NCBI GenBank assembly: GCA_034437515.1
Contig: DAOTTX010000492.1
Span: 1-24,550, forward strand
DNA length: 24,550 bases
Origin: DAOTTX01 sp034437515
Lineage (GTDB): Bacteria; Chloroflexota; Anaerolineae; Aggregatilineales; Phototrophicaceae
Reading direction: 5' to 3'
Part shown: one piece after another, positions 13,772-21,738 of the stretch
Numbering within the stretch: position 1 is the stretch's first letter
Layout of the letters: each line of letters starts with the position of its first letter
Notes under the pieces: model-generated
Database searches by the model: none
What the model was told of the DNA's origin: nothing
The model's input: the letters and a program-made list of their open reading frames with translations, nothing else
Made by a program: the position numbers and the translations under genes

Positions 13772-14530
13772 ATGAAGTCTCTCATTTTACTTTTGGTTGG
13801 GTTATCGTCCGTCATTTTAGTTGTACCTACGCTGGCAAGTGAAGATACACATGCGCGTGAGGTTATCGCGCTTCCTGATCCCTCAATCGTAGACGACATG
13901 CTACAACGCACCAACGACCTGCGGGTACGACGCGGATTAGAATCGTATGTGCTCAATGAGGCGCTGAACACAGCAGCGCAAAACCAGGCCAACTGGTTGG
14001 CGGGTACGGGTCGCCGGGGACACTACGGGGAAAATGGTAGTTTGCCATCACACCGGGCGAAGGCGGTCGGTTACACCCCGATTGGTTGGTGCTGTGGTGA
14101 AAATTACTACATGAGCATCGACGCGACACCCGATATGGTCTGGACTTTCTGGGTGAACAGTGCCTCGCATTACGTCAACCTGACGCACCGCAAATTCACC
14201 GAGATCGGTGTTGGTATGGCGACCGACGGCTATCGTCACAGTTACGTGTTGGTGTTCGGCAATTCGATTGTGCCGGAAGAAACCGCGCCGGTGCTGGTCG
14301 AAAGTCCGGCTGAAGAAGTCGTGCCACCGGTGGCGACAGTCGTCACAGCGGACGTGGTCACGCTACCCGAAGAAGGCGTCCATGTGGTCGCCAGCGGTGA
14401 TACGCTTTTCAAGATTGGTCGGCGCTACGGCATTTCCCATGTATTGCTGGCGCAGATCAACGCGCTCGAAACCCCCGATGTGATCTATCCCGGTCAGGTC
14501 ATCCTGTTACAGCAAGAGACCGGGCAGTGA
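13772..14530 (+). CDS. Secreted CAP (SCP/PR1) domain protein with LysM
   Basis: The 252-residue protein has a signal peptide (about 1-22, ending PTLAS), a CAP domain (about 39-165) and a C-terminal LysM repeat (about 204-247). CAP features are MLQRTNDLRVRRGL (43-56), HYGENG (84-89), the GEN motif (109-111), VWTFWVNSASHY (123-134) and RKFTEIGVGMATDG (140-153). The LysM unit has VASGDTLFKIGRRYGIS and INALETPDVIYPGQVILL. Cys107-Cys108 is an adjacent pair. LysM binds peptidoglycan-type glycans, so the CAP domain is probably displayed at the cell surface; CAP function in bacteria is poorly known. AAGGA lies nine bases before the start. The downstream hairpin suggests a single-gene transcript. Confidence 0.92.
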   Translation: MKSLILLLVGLSSVILVVPTLASEDTHAREVIALPDPSIVDDMLQRTNDLRVRRGLESYVLNEALNTAAQNQANWLAGTGRRGHYGENGSLPSHRAKAVGYTPIGWCCGENYYMSIDATPDMVWTFWVNSASHYVNLTHRKFTEIGVGMATDGYRHSYVLVFGNSIVPEETAPVLVESPAEEVVPPVATVVTADVVTLPEEGVHVVASGDTLFKIGRRYGISHVLLAQINALETPDVIYPGQVILLQQETGQ

Positions 14531-14543
14531 CACTCACTGATGC

Positions 14544-14580
14544 AGGGGAGCGCCGAGTCTCCCTTGTATTGTAATATTTT
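14544..14580 (+). terminator. Terminator after the CAP/LysM gene
   Basis: A seven-base-pair stem (14544-14550 with 14559-14565, one G-T) with an eight-base loop is followed by GTATTGTAATATTTT, a T-rich tail. It starts 14 bases after the stop codon. Confidence 0.6.
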
Positions 14581-14637
14581 CCCCTGTGACCGCATCTAAG
14601 TTGTAGAACTTACGTCACAAAATGGAGAACATAACGG

Positions 14638-15507
14638 ATGAAAAGCCGTTCCATACTGCTATTCTTATTGTTATTCACGCTGGTCGGTGCGGTGCTCGTC
14701 GCGCAGGACGACGGCGAGACGGAAACCGATCCTCTGTCGGTGCTAGAAAGCGCCGGGCTTACCGTGCAGCCGCTCGATGTGGTCACCGAATCACCGGAGC
14801 AAATCCTCGATCTGATGCCGACCTCGGCGCGGTTGAACTTCGTCGGCACGATCCCGCTGGCGTGTACGGTCGTGTTTGGTGAGACGACCGACTTCGGCAA
14901 TGCCTCGGTTGACCCGGATATGAACGGCGCGACGCTAATCGACCATAACCCGCTGCTGCTCGACCTGGAACCGGACACTGAATACTTCTACCGTGTGCAG
15001 GGATCGGGTGTGGATGGCACCTTTTACGTCGGTGAGATCCAGTCGTTCCGCACCCCGCCGGAAAGTGACGATGTTACCGATAACCTGCTCAGTCCAGAGC
15101 GCGGCGCGGAGGTGATCGGCGTGAGCAGCAACTTCGGCGGCAACGCCAACGATGAGAACTGGGGCGTTCTGCGGGCGTTTGACGGCAACGTCAACACGGC
15201 CTGGTCAAGCGATGGCGACGGCGATGACGCCTGGTTCGAGGTCGAACTTGGGCAACGCTCGCAGATCAACACAGTCGCCTTCGAGACCCGCGCGATGAGT
15301 GACGGCTCATCAGAGGTAGATGCTTTCGAGATCACCACTGACAGCGGCGAGACTTATGGCCCGTTTGAAGTGCCTGCCCCTGGTGAAACCGGCGAGTACG
15401 AAGTCGATTTCGTCGCCTCTACGCTGCGCTTTGATGTGGTCAGCAGCACCGGCGGCAACACCGGCGCGATGGAGATCGCGGTCTACGGCGAGCCGGTCGA
15501 GGAATAG
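14638..15507 (+). CDS. Secreted protein with FN3-like and discoidin (F5/8 type C) domains
   Basis: The 289-residue product has a signal peptide (1-22, cut before QDDGETETD). Residues about 52-140 look like the N-terminal fibronectin III-like domain seen in purple acid phosphatases and similar surface proteins (ARLNFVGTIPLACTVVFGET, then LLDLEPDTEYFYRVQG and FRTPPES). Residues about 148-286 form a discoidin-like beta-jellyroll: FDGNVNTAWSSDGDGDDAWFEVELG (the typical W-S-S-x-G and F-x-V-x-L-G motifs) and FEITTDSGETYGPFEV. Such domains bind glycans or other surface ligands. No catalytic domain is present. GGAG lies 10 bases before the ATG. It follows another secreted gene in the same direction, but with a terminator between, so the two may be separately transcribed. 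Confidence 0.85.
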   Translation: MKSRSILLFLLLFTLVGAVLVAQDDGETETDPLSVLESAGLTVQPLDVVTESPEQILDLMPTSARLNFVGTIPLACTVVFGETTDFGNASVDPDMNGATLIDHNPLLLDLEPDTEYFYRVQGSGVDGTFYVGEIQSFRTPPESDDVTDNLLSPERGAEVIGVSSNFGGNANDENWGVLRAFDGNVNTAWSSDGDGDDAWFEVELGQRSQINTVAFETRAMSDGSSEVDAFEITTDSGETYGPFEVPAPGETGEYEVDFVASTLRFDVVSSTGGNTGAMEIAVYGEPVEE

Positions 15508-15542
15508 AAGACCCATCAACCGGCGGCGCGTCGAAAATTTCT

Positions 15543-15563
15543 CGCCCTCTGGATAAGAGGGCG
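15543..15563 (+). terminator. Hairpin after the discoidin gene
   Basis: CGCCCTCT (15543-15550) and AGAGGGCG (15556-15563) pair perfectly around the loop GGATA, 36 bases after the stop. No T tract follows, so termination is uncertain; it could be a leader structure of the racemase gene at 15607. Confidence 0.45.
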
Positions 15564-15606
15564 GTAGTATGATGTGAGGATTGGAAAACGAGCGGAGAGG
15601 TTCACT

Positions 15607-16299
15607 ATGCAGACGATTGGTCTCATCGGCGGGATGAGCTGGGAGTCATCGCTGGAATACTATCGCATCATCAACGAGGAGGTTAAGCGACGGCTGGGTG
15701 GGTTGCACTCTGCGGATTGCCTGATGTATTCGTTTGACTTCGCGGAGATCGAGACGTTGCAGGCCGCCGGAGATTGGGCGCAGGCCACCGAGCGGATGAT
15801 CGAGGCGGCACAGCGGTTAGAACGGGGCGGCGCGGCCTGTATCGTGATCTGCACCAACACCATGCACAAGATGGCGGATGCTGTGCAGGATGCGGTCGAT
15901 TTACCGTTGATCCACATCGCCGACCCGACCGCGCAGAAGATCAAGGCGGCGAACATCGACACAGTCGGCTTGCTCGGCACCCGCTTCACGATGACCGAAC
16001 CGTTCTACAAAGGCCGCTTGACCGAGCATCATGGGTTAAGCGTGCTGGTGCCTGACGACGCCGACCGTATGATCGTCGATGACATCATCTATAACGAACT
16101 GGTACTCGGTGACAGCCGTGAGGAATCCCGCGAGGCTTATAAGGCTGTGATCGGCAGGTTGCACGCGCAGGGCGCACAGGGAATCATCCTCGGCTGTACG
16201 GAGATTGGCCTGCTCATCCAACGAGCGCATAGTCCCGTGCCTGTTTTCGACACCACACAGCTTCATGCGACCGCTGCTGTGGATTTCGCGCTTTCATGA
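15607..16299 (+). CDS. Aspartate/glutamate racemase family protein
   Basis: I chose the ATG at 15607, preceded by GGAGAGG, giving 230 residues that begin at the family's first strand (MQTIGLIGGMSWESS). The two cysteine motifs of the family are present: ICTNTMH (81-87, Cys82) and GCTEIGLL (196-203, Cys197), which supply the two proton-transfer thiols in PLP-independent racemases. FDTTQLH (215-221) near the end is also conserved. The protein fits the YgeA/aspartate racemase group, which interconverts L- and D-amino acids; the exact substrate is not readable here. It overlaps the 3' end of the next, convergent gene by six bases. An upstream ATG at 15574 would add 11 residues without a ribosome binding site. 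Confidence 0.92.
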   Translation: MQTIGLIGGMSWESSLEYYRIINEEVKRRLGGLHSADCLMYSFDFAEIETLQAAGDWAQATERMIEAAQRLERGGAACIVICTNTMHKMADAVQDAVDLPLIHIADPTAQKIKAANIDTVGLLGTRFTMTEPFYKGRLTEHHGLSVLVPDDADRMIVDDIIYNELVLGDSREESREAYKAVIGRLHAQGAQGIILGCTEIGLLIQRAHSPVPVFDTTQLHATAAVDFALS

Positions 16300-16698
16300 G
16301 GCGGCTTCGACTGCAGTTTGCGTCCGGCGGTGGTCGTTGATAATCGCCAGCGCCTCGAGTAAATCATCAGCGATACGGGCGTCATCGGCGATGTTTGGGT
16401 AGAGCTTGCGGAACACATCGCCCAATGCCGCCATAAACGGGGTCACGCCGATGATGACGACCAACCCTCGATTGGGGGTATGCTGGCGCAGCGCCCAGCG
16501 GAAGTGTGTAATCGCGCCACTGGGCATCACACTGCCCTTGCTAAAGTCCAACACCAGGTCAACCACGTCGGGCGCTTCTTGGATTAACTGCAAGTGCCTC
16601 TCTGCACTTTCGTAAAAGTTATCCCAACCCCAGGGGGTTTCAAAGTGGTGATGCAGGATATTTTTTTCTTCGTTTAACCATTCAACAGTCACGGGCAT
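16294..16698 (-). CDS. Small STAS-like or SpoIIAA-like protein
   Basis: The 134-residue protein starts VTVEWLNEEKNILHHHFETPWGWDNFYESAERHL and continues with a VVDLVLDFSKGSVMPSGAITHFRWAL stretch and GLVVIIGVTPFMAALGDVFRK. The alternating beta-alpha pattern, with a D-F-S near the end of a strand, resembles STAS/SpoIIAA-like domains, but the match is by fold pattern only. It has no signal or membrane segment, so it is cytoplasmic. The C-terminus is convergent with, and overlaps by six bases, the racemase gene. A promoter of good quality lies directly upstream. The function is unknown; a regulatory or partner-binding role is a guess. Confidence 0.75.
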   Translation of the reverse strand: MPVTVEWLNEEKNILHHHFETPWGWDNFYESAERHLQLIQEAPDVVDLVLDFSKGSVMPSGAITHFRWALRQHTPNRGLVVIIGVTPFMAALGDVFRKLYPNIADDARIADDLLEALAIINDHRRTQTAVEAAS

Positions 16699-16714
16699 GA
16701 TACAGTCTCAGCCT

Positions 16715-16742
16715 CTTATAATTGATTTACGACAATAATCAA
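16715..16742 (-). promoter_or_regulatory. Promoter for the STAS-like gene
   Basis: On the minus strand TTGATT (16742-16737) and TATAAG (16720-16715) are 16 bases apart, 17 bases upstream of the ATG at 16698. The region is strongly AT-rich and also contains ATAATTGAT/ATCAATTAT inverted repeats, so an operator is possible. Confidence 0.5.
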
Positions 16743-16819
16743 ATTATATATCAATTATTCATAGATTAAAACAAAGTCTTTACATTCTTATTTCAATTCT
16801 ATATTTCGGTGTGACTCAG

Positions 16820-16854
16820 TTGACATCCCTCGGAAGACAGAGTATTGTGACTCT
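16820..16854 (+). promoter_or_regulatory. Promoter and possible PadR operator
   Basis: A perfect TTGACA (16820-16825) is 17 bases from TATTGT (16843-16848), 38 bases before the padR-like start at 16886. The inverted repeat AGAGT-N6-ACTCT (16839-16854) covers the -10 box, a place where the PadR product could repress its own operon (inference). Confidence 0.65.
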
Positions 16855-16885
16855 AGTTTATACATCGGAAACCGAGGTATTGCCC

Positions 16886-17203
16886 ATGAACCTGAAAGGC
16901 AGCCTGCCCCTGTTGATTCTTGCCATCCTCGAAGATGGACCGAATCACGGGTATCGCATCGCCAAGCGCATCAAGCACGACTCACAAGGGGTGCTTGACT
17001 TTCGAGAGGGGACGCTTTACCCCACGCTGCATGGTCTGGAAAAAGACGGTTTGATCGCAGGACGAAAACAGACGACAAGCGGATGTCCGCGTAAATACTA
17101 CTCTCTGACTGACGCCGGACGCGCCGCGCTCCAGGAACGGCAAGACGAATGGCAGAATTTTATGACAGCGGTGAACCGTGTGTTGAAGCGAGGTGACGTA
17201 TGA
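16886..17203 (+). CDS. PadR family transcriptional regulator
   Basis: The ATG at 16886 gives a 105-residue protein starting MNLKGSLPLLILAILEDGPNH, the normal PadR start; GAGG lies about ten bases upstream. The winged helix-turn-helix shows HGYRIAKRI (21-29), FREGTLYPTLHGLEKDGLI (39-57) and the wing PRKYYSLTDAGRAAL (68-82). The C-terminal part is short (PadR subfamily 2), forming a dimerisation helix. Family members are ligand-responsive repressors of neighbouring transporter genes. Here it leads a four-gene overlapping operon with a membrane protein and an ABC exporter, and an inverted repeat overlaps its promoter. A farther start at 16811 is rejected since it lies upstream of the promoter. 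Confidence 0.93.
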   Translation: MNLKGSLPLLILAILEDGPNHGYRIAKRIKHDSQGVLDFREGTLYPTLHGLEKDGLIAGRKQTTSGCPRKYYSLTDAGRAALQERQDEWQNFMTAVNRVLKRGDV

Positions 17204-18117
17204 CCGAACATTCGGAACTCCGTCACTGGCTTGACGACGCAACCGACGGTCTCGTCGTGGAGGTTGCGGCTGAGGTGCGTGAGGAACTGCACATGCACTA
17301 TGAAGACGCTTACGATGATTATCTGTTGGGCGGCTTTTCACCGGGAGAAGCACACATGCGCGTCATGTGTGATTTGGGTGCATCCTCACAGACCGCCGAC
17401 GGCCTACGCAAAACGCACCAACGCGAACGGCGTTACAAACGCGCCAGCTTTGCCAGCCTCGCCGCACCGTTGACGTTGATCCTGTTCATTCCGCTTGCCG
17501 TGCTAAATCAGTCCGGTGTGTTCTCAGAGACGACCCAAACACTGTTCAATATCAGCATGATGATCGCGCTTAGTGGGGTGAGCCTGCTTGCGCTGCCGTA
17601 TGTGCTGGGCACGCTGCATCTGTTGGGTGGCTTCGGCAGTCGCCTGGAACGATCTATACAGGTTATTGTTCGTGGCTCTCAGCTTTTGTTCGTGATGGCG
17701 TTGGCGGCGATGTTTCTACGCATCAGCATAGGCTCTGAGTTGTACATCCTCGTGTTTAATGACCCGCTGGTGACGTTCACCGCACCGCATGGTTTAGACC
17801 CACCTGCGAACGGCGCGGTCATCCTGTCGGAGGCGTTAACCGGCGGACTGTTGTTATACGTCGGGTGGGGGTGGCTGCTGCTGACACACCGCTTCGCCGC
17901 ACCTCACCTTTATGGGCTGGGCGGGTTGGTATATGGCACGTTCTGGTGCAGCGGAGTTTTGATTTTGGGGACGGCAATCGCGGTGCTGCTGCGCTACAAC
18001 AATGCGGTGATGTTTTTCGCAACCGCACTATGTTTCTTATCCGCGATCAAGTATTGCGGCCTGACTTTGTTGTTCTATCGGGCGGCTTATTATCCGAAAC
18101 GAAAGAGGATACAATGA
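17200..18117 (+). CDS. HAAS-type membrane protein linked to PadR
   Basis: The start overlaps the padR stop as ATGA. The 305-residue protein has a cytoplasmic N-terminal helical region (1-80) with the pattern VAAEVREELHMHYEDAYDD and FSPGEAHMRVMCDLG, as in HAAS domains found next to PadR genes. Six hydrophobic segments follow (about 85-103, 116-141, 160-182, 208-228, 238-263, 268-293). No catalytic motif is visible. In other bacteria HAAS proteins often serve as PadR-linked membrane sensors or modulators for an ABC transporter or sigma/anti-sigma module; that role is inferred from family and context. Its own end overlaps the start of the ABC ATPase by four bases, so co-translation is likely. 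Confidence 0.8.
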   Translation: MTEHSELRHWLDDATDGLVVEVAAEVREELHMHYEDAYDDYLLGGFSPGEAHMRVMCDLGASSQTADGLRKTHQRERRYKRASFASLAAPLTLILFIPLAVLNQSGVFSETTQTLFNISMMIALSGVSLLALPYVLGTLHLLGGFGSRLERSIQVIVRGSQLLFVMALAAMFLRISIGSELYILVFNDPLVTFTAPHGLDPPANGAVILSEALTGGLLLYVGWGWLLLTHRFAAPHLYGLGGLVYGTFWCSGVLILGTAIAVLLRYNNAVMFFATALCFLSAIKYCGLTLLFYRAAYYPKRKRIQ

Positions 18118-19088
18118 CGACAACAGCTATTCGTCTTGAGAATATCAGCAAGACTTTCGGCCTGTTCAAGAAAGTGCAGGCAGTGAAGAACGCCTCGTTT
18201 GAGGTCGAAAACGGGCAAGTGTACGGCTTCCTCGGCCCCAACGGTGCGGGCAAGACCACCGCCATCCGTTTGATGCTGGATATGATGCGTCCCTCCAACG
18301 GCACAGCGTATATCTACGGCAAGCCGGTACGCCGCCATCATGACATCTTGCGGCGGGTCGGCGCGCTGGTGGAAGGCGCGACGTACTACCCTTACCTGAG
18401 CGCACAAAAAAATTTGACCGTGCTGGCCCGCACCCACGGCCTGCAAGACCTGAGCCGCATTGACTCCCTACTCAAGCAGGTCGGGTTAAACGCCCGCGCC
18501 AAGCAGCGCGTCAAGCAATATTCTATGGGGATGAAGCAGCGTTACGGGTTGGCGGCGGCGCTGCTGCACGACCCCGACCTGCTCATCCTCGATGAGCCGA
18601 CCAACGGCCTTGACCCCGCCGGCATTCAAGAGATGCGTGTGTTCATCCGTGATCTAGTGGATAAGCAAGGCAAGACGGTCTTTCTTTCCAGCCACATGCT
18701 CAACGAGGTCGAGCAAATCTGTGACCGCGTTGCCATCATCAGCCAGGGTGAGATCGTCCGCGAAGGGTCAGTACAGTCGATGATACAGGCTGCCAGCAGC
18801 GTCGGCGGGGTGACTCTGCGTGTTTCCCCGCTGGAACAGGCCGAGGCCGTGCTGCAACCGCGTTACACCGTGCAGAACGGTCGCAAAGACGGTCTGCTGG
18901 ATGTACAGACCGACAACGATGATGACGTGCCACAACTTGTGCGTATGTTGGTCGAACAAGGCATTGATGTCTATGAAGTCGTCCCACAAAAGCACACGCT
19001 GGAAGATTTCTTCCTCAGTGTGACGCAACAACTCGACGAAACCGAAAAACCGAACGAACAACCAGAGGAGGCCGCACATGTACGTTAG
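18114..19088 (+). CDS. ABC transporter ATP-binding protein
   Basis: The ATG at 18114 overlaps the previous stop as ATGA and has AAAGAGGA upstream; a frame extending to 17865 lies inside the preceding gene and is rejected. The 324-residue ATPase has Walker A GPNGAGKT (41-48), signature YSMGMKQR (136-143), Walker B LLILDEP (156-162), D-loop NGLDPAG and H-loop SSH (192-194). The A/Q-like LVEGATYYPYLSAQ (86-97) is typical of the BcrA/NatA/CcmA-like exporters. A roughly 100-residue C-terminal part (from about 225), with EVVPQKHTLEDFFLSVT, is as usual in drug-resistance type ATPases. Its end overlaps the permease start by 11 bases. Likely an exporter of lipids, peptides or antibiotics; the substrate is unknown. 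Confidence 0.95.
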   Translation: MTTTAIRLENISKTFGLFKKVQAVKNASFEVENGQVYGFLGPNGAGKTTAIRLMLDMMRPSNGTAYIYGKPVRRHHDILRRVGALVEGATYYPYLSAQKNLTVLARTHGLQDLSRIDSLLKQVGLNARAKQRVKQYSMGMKQRYGLAAALLHDPDLLILDEPTNGLDPAGIQEMRVFIRDLVDKQGKTVFLSSHMLNEVEQICDRVAIISQGEIVREGSVQSMIQAASSVGGVTLRVSPLEQAEAVLQPRYTVQNGRKDGLLDVQTDNDDDVPQLVRMLVEQGIDVYEVVPQKHTLEDFFLSVTQQLDETEKPNEQPEEAAHVR

Positions 19089-19956
19089 TCTGTTTCGAGG
19101 CGAATGGCTGAAGATCGCCGGGAATCGCTGGGCGACGTCTTTTCTGATGTGGATCTTTCCGGTGGGGATGGCGATCATCTCGTTTATCGCCATTTTACTG
19201 GCGTTGTTCTCCGACGATTACGCCGAATCGCAGCGGCTGCTGGGCATCGACCCCTGGAATGAAACCATGCTCAGCACCTGGCAAGTCATTAACAATATCG
19301 TCGGGCGCTGGATTATCATCGCATTTACGGCGGTGGTCTTCGCCACCGAATACCGGCACGGCACCTGGAAGAACCTCATCACCCGGCGCAGCCGCGTGAC
19401 GTTGATCGTCAATAAGTACGTCACGGTGAGTGTGTTTGTGACCGTCGCGGCGGTTTTGTTCTCGGTGGTGGCGTTTCTCGGTGCCGGGGCGGTGGCCGTC
19501 ATCCTGGATATTGACTACGGTCTGAGTAACTTCGGCGATGTGCTGCCGCAATTCTTAGAGGATTACGGGCTGCAAATGTTTACCACGCTGGCGGCGACGT
19601 TCATCTCGGCGACGTTCGCCGCCTTCGCCGCGATGCTCGCCAAAAACATCATGGCAAGCGTGATCGTTGGCATCCTGCTTTACATGCTGGAATACGTCGG
19701 CTTTTTTATCTTGATGGGGTTGCTCAGCGGGTTTCTCAACATCGACATCTCGCCGGTGTATCAGTTTTTGCCGAGCTACAACCTGGACAACATCACATCA
19801 TGGGTGGTGAACGGCGAAGGATTGCTGGTTTCACTGCTGGAGCAAGACTACACCGCGCATCCACTGGGCCTCTCGTTGTTGATTGTGGCGGTGTGGGTGG
19901 TGTTGATGGTCAGCCTGACGGTGTATGCGTTCTACCGCCAGGACATCAGTACATAG
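19078..19956 (+). CDS. ABC-2 type transporter permease
   Basis: The start is 11 bases inside the ATPase gene and has a strong AGAGGAGG ribosome binding site. The 292-residue protein has six hydrophobic segments (about 22-45, 70-90, 115-142, 166-187, 191-215, 264-286). FATEYRHGTWKNLITR (88-103) carries the E-x-x-x-G-T element of ABC-2 permeases between the first membrane segments. FISATFAAFAAMLAKNI is a second typical block. It forms the membrane part of the exporter with the preceding ATPase, most likely as a dimer of each. It is the last gene of the PadR operon; a GC-rich hairpin (19970-19994) follows its stop. Confidence 0.9.
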   Translation: MYVSLFRGEWLKIAGNRWATSFLMWIFPVGMAIISFIAILLALFSDDYAESQRLLGIDPWNETMLSTWQVINNIVGRWIIIAFTAVVFATEYRHGTWKNLITRRSRVTLIVNKYVTVSVFVTVAAVLFSVVAFLGAGAVAVILDIDYGLSNFGDVLPQFLEDYGLQMFTTLAATFISATFAAFAAMLAKNIMASVIVGILLYMLEYVGFFILMGLLSGFLNIDISPVYQFLPSYNLDNITSWVVNGEGLLVSLLEQDYTAHPLGLSLLIVAVWVVLMVSLTVYAFYRQDIST

Positions 19957-19969
19957 GTGCGGATAAAGT

Positions 19970-19994
19970 CGCCGAGCGTTTTCAATGCTCGGCG
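19970..19994 (+). terminator. Hairpin after the ABC permease
   Basis: CGCCGAGC pairs with GCTCGGCG, with an eight- to nine-base loop GTTTTCAAT, 13 bases after the stop codon. There is no T tract behind the stem, so this may be a 3' stability hairpin. Confidence 0.45.
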
Positions 19995-20227
19995 GTTGGC
20001 TCTACTGAATGACACCCCCTCCGCCGCGACGATGTCGCGCCACCTCCCCCGATTCGCTTGGCGACTGCGTCGTACACTACGCGGGAGGTCTACGCACACC
20101 GAGCGTCGAAATCGCGACGCAGACGCCTTTCCTCCCTCGTTCGCATACGTCTTTTGCAAGTTTGAGGAGGGAGGAAAACATTGTCTTGGACAACGATTGC
20201 CACAGGCAACCGAAACCGCAGGGTTCG

Positions 20228-20260
20228 TAAGTCCTTCTACCACAAGAGGAGAAGGACTTA
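20228..20260. terminator. Convergent hairpin before the ugd stop
   Basis: TAAGTCCTTCT (20228-20238) and AGAAGGACTTA (20250-20260) form a perfect 11-base-pair stem with an 11-base loop, 15 bases past the minus-strand stop. No T tract follows on either side. It fits a bidirectional terminator or a piece of the repeat region. Confidence 0.45.
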
Positions 20261-20275
20261 GGATGAGGGGAGACC

Positions 20276-21583
20276 TTAATCGTCGGCGTAGCCGCGCCCC
20301 ACACCACGATAGGTGAAGCCGAAGCCGCGCATTTTTTCCGGGTCGTGCAGGTTGCGCCCGTCGATGAGCACCGGGTTTTGCATCGCTTCGGCGATGCGAG
20401 CCATGTTCAACTGCTTGAACTCGTTCCAGGGCGTGCCGATGACCAGACCGTCCGCGTTCTGTGCGACCTCGTAAGGATCATTGCACAGCGCGAGTTCCGG
20501 CACTTCGTCGATGGCGTTTTCCATCGCTACCGGGTCGTAAGCCTGTACGGTCGCGCCCTGTTGGATCAGATACTTGGCGATGTCCAGCGAGGGCGACTCA
20601 CGGATGTCATCGGTGTTTTCCTTGAAGGCCAGTCCCAGCATCCCGATGACCTTACCGTCGAGGTCGCCCAGTAGATCGTGTAACTTGAGCATGACGTGCT
20701 TACGCTGGAAGGCGTTAATTTCCATCACCGCTTGCAGCAACTGCGGGTGCATCCCGTGTGTCTGCGCCATGTGTGCCAGTGCGGAAACGTCCTTCGGGAA
20801 GCAGCTCCCGCCGTAACCCACACCCGCGGACAGGAAGTGATGCCCGATGCGCTTGTCGAAGCCCATACCCTGCGCCACTTCGATCACATCAGCGCCGAGC
20901 TTCTCACAGATGATGCTGATCTCGTTAATAAAGCTGATGCGCGTCGCCAGGAAGGCGTTGGAGGCATACTTAATCATCTCGGCGGTGCGCAGGTCGGTCA
21001 TGACAATGGGTGAGCGCAGCGGCAGGTAAAGTTGGGCGACGGCTTCCGCTGCGTTCTGGTCAAAGGAACCGAGCACGGTGCGGTCGGTATTCATGAAATC
21101 CGGCACAGCGGAGCCTTCCCGCAGGAATTCCGGGCAGCTCACGACGGCGAATTCAACCGGGCTGGGCTGGTTTTTCTTGATAATGTCGGAAACCCAGTCT
21201 CCCGTGCCGACCGGTACCGTCGATTTGTTGATGACGATCAACGGATGATCCATCGTCTTAGCGATGGTTTCCGCAGCGGAGCGGACGTAGCGTAGATCGG
21301 CTTCGCCATCGACACCCTGCGGTGTACCAACACAGATAAACACGAATTCGGCGTCTTTCATGCCTTCTTCGTAGGATGTGGTGAATTTGAGACGACCGGC
21401 GGCGGTGTTGCGCTTGACCAGATCCTCCAGCCCCGGCTCGTAGATCGGCATGTGACCCTCTTTCAGCCGCTGGATCTTCTCTTCGTTGATGTCTACCGTG
21501 ATGACGTTGTTGCCCAGGTCGGCAAAGCATGTCCCGTTGACCAGACCGACGTAGCCGGTACCAATGACGCAGATATTCTTCAT
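20276..21583 (-). CDS. ugd: UDP-glucose 6-dehydrogenase
   Basis: The 435-residue enzyme oxidises UDP-glucose to UDP-glucuronate with two NAD+. It has the N-terminal Rossmann motif GTGYVG (8-13), ICVGTPQ (83-89), INKSTVPVGTG (118-128), PEFLREGSAV (151-160, binding the sugar nucleotide), GVGYGGSCFPKD (254-265) with catalytic Cys261, GLAFKENTDDIRESPSL (317-333) and YRGVGR near the end. All three domains are full length and no key residue is missing. GGGAG lies about 11 bases before the ATG. It is next to, but 155 bases from, the flavoprotein gene on the same strand. Its product would feed polysaccharide or glycolipid synthesis. Confidence 0.96.
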   Translation of the reverse strand: MKNICVIGTGYVGLVNGTCFADLGNNVITVDINEEKIQRLKEGHMPIYEPGLEDLVKRNTAAGRLKFTTSYEEGMKDAEFVFICVGTPQGVDGEADLRYVRSAAETIAKTMDHPLIVINKSTVPVGTGDWVSDIIKKNQPSPVEFAVVSCPEFLREGSAVPDFMNTDRTVLGSFDQNAAEAVAQLYLPLRSPIVMTDLRTAEMIKYASNAFLATRISFINEISIICEKLGADVIEVAQGMGFDKRIGHHFLSAGVGYGGSCFPKDVSALAHMAQTHGMHPQLLQAVMEINAFQRKHVMLKLHDLLGDLDGKVIGMLGLAFKENTDDIRESPSLDIAKYLIQQGATVQAYDPVAMENAIDEVPELALCNDPYEVAQNADGLVIGTPWNEFKQLNMARIAEAMQNPVLIDGRNLHDPEKMRGFGFTYRGVGRGYADD

Positions 21584-21738
21584 AAGTAGTCGTATCTCCC
21601 TTGAGCTTGAGATTATCGATTGTTTGACATAACTAAATTACGTGGTTCATCTATGTTATTGTACAGCCGTAGGCGCGAATTTCCGTGAATTTTTTACGAA
21701 TTTTCGATACCTTGCAGGATTTTCAGAGATAAGCGCCG

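Larger units (their letters stand above)
19957..20275. other. Palindrome-rich intergenic repeat region
   Basis: No gene is supported in these 319 bases between the permease stop and the UDP-glucose dehydrogenase stop. They contain several perfect hairpins: an eight-base-pair stem at 19970-19977/19987-19994, CGCGAC-GAT-GTCGCG (20025-20039), CTGCGTCG/CGACGCAG (20065-20072/20115-20122), TTTCCTCCCTC/GAGGGAGGAAA (20128-20138/20167-20177) and TAAGTCCTTCT/AGAAGGACTTA (20228-20260). The outer parts (CACCCCCTCCG near 20013 and GGATGAGGGGAGA near 20261) resemble the ends of the right-end element, so part of this region may be a member of the same repeat family. Confidence 0.65.

Noticed and set aside
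16811..16885. Upstream start of the PadR gene
   Set aside because: It would place the -35 and -10 boxes inside the coding region; residues do not resemble PadR starts.
17865..18113. Longer N-terminus for the ABC ATPase
   Set aside because: It lies wholly inside the membrane protein gene; the ATG at 18114 has a ribosome binding site and gives the normal family start.
19957..20275. CRISPR-like array
   Set aside because: The palindromes differ from each other in sequence and spacing; there are no equal direct repeats with unique spacers and no cas genes.
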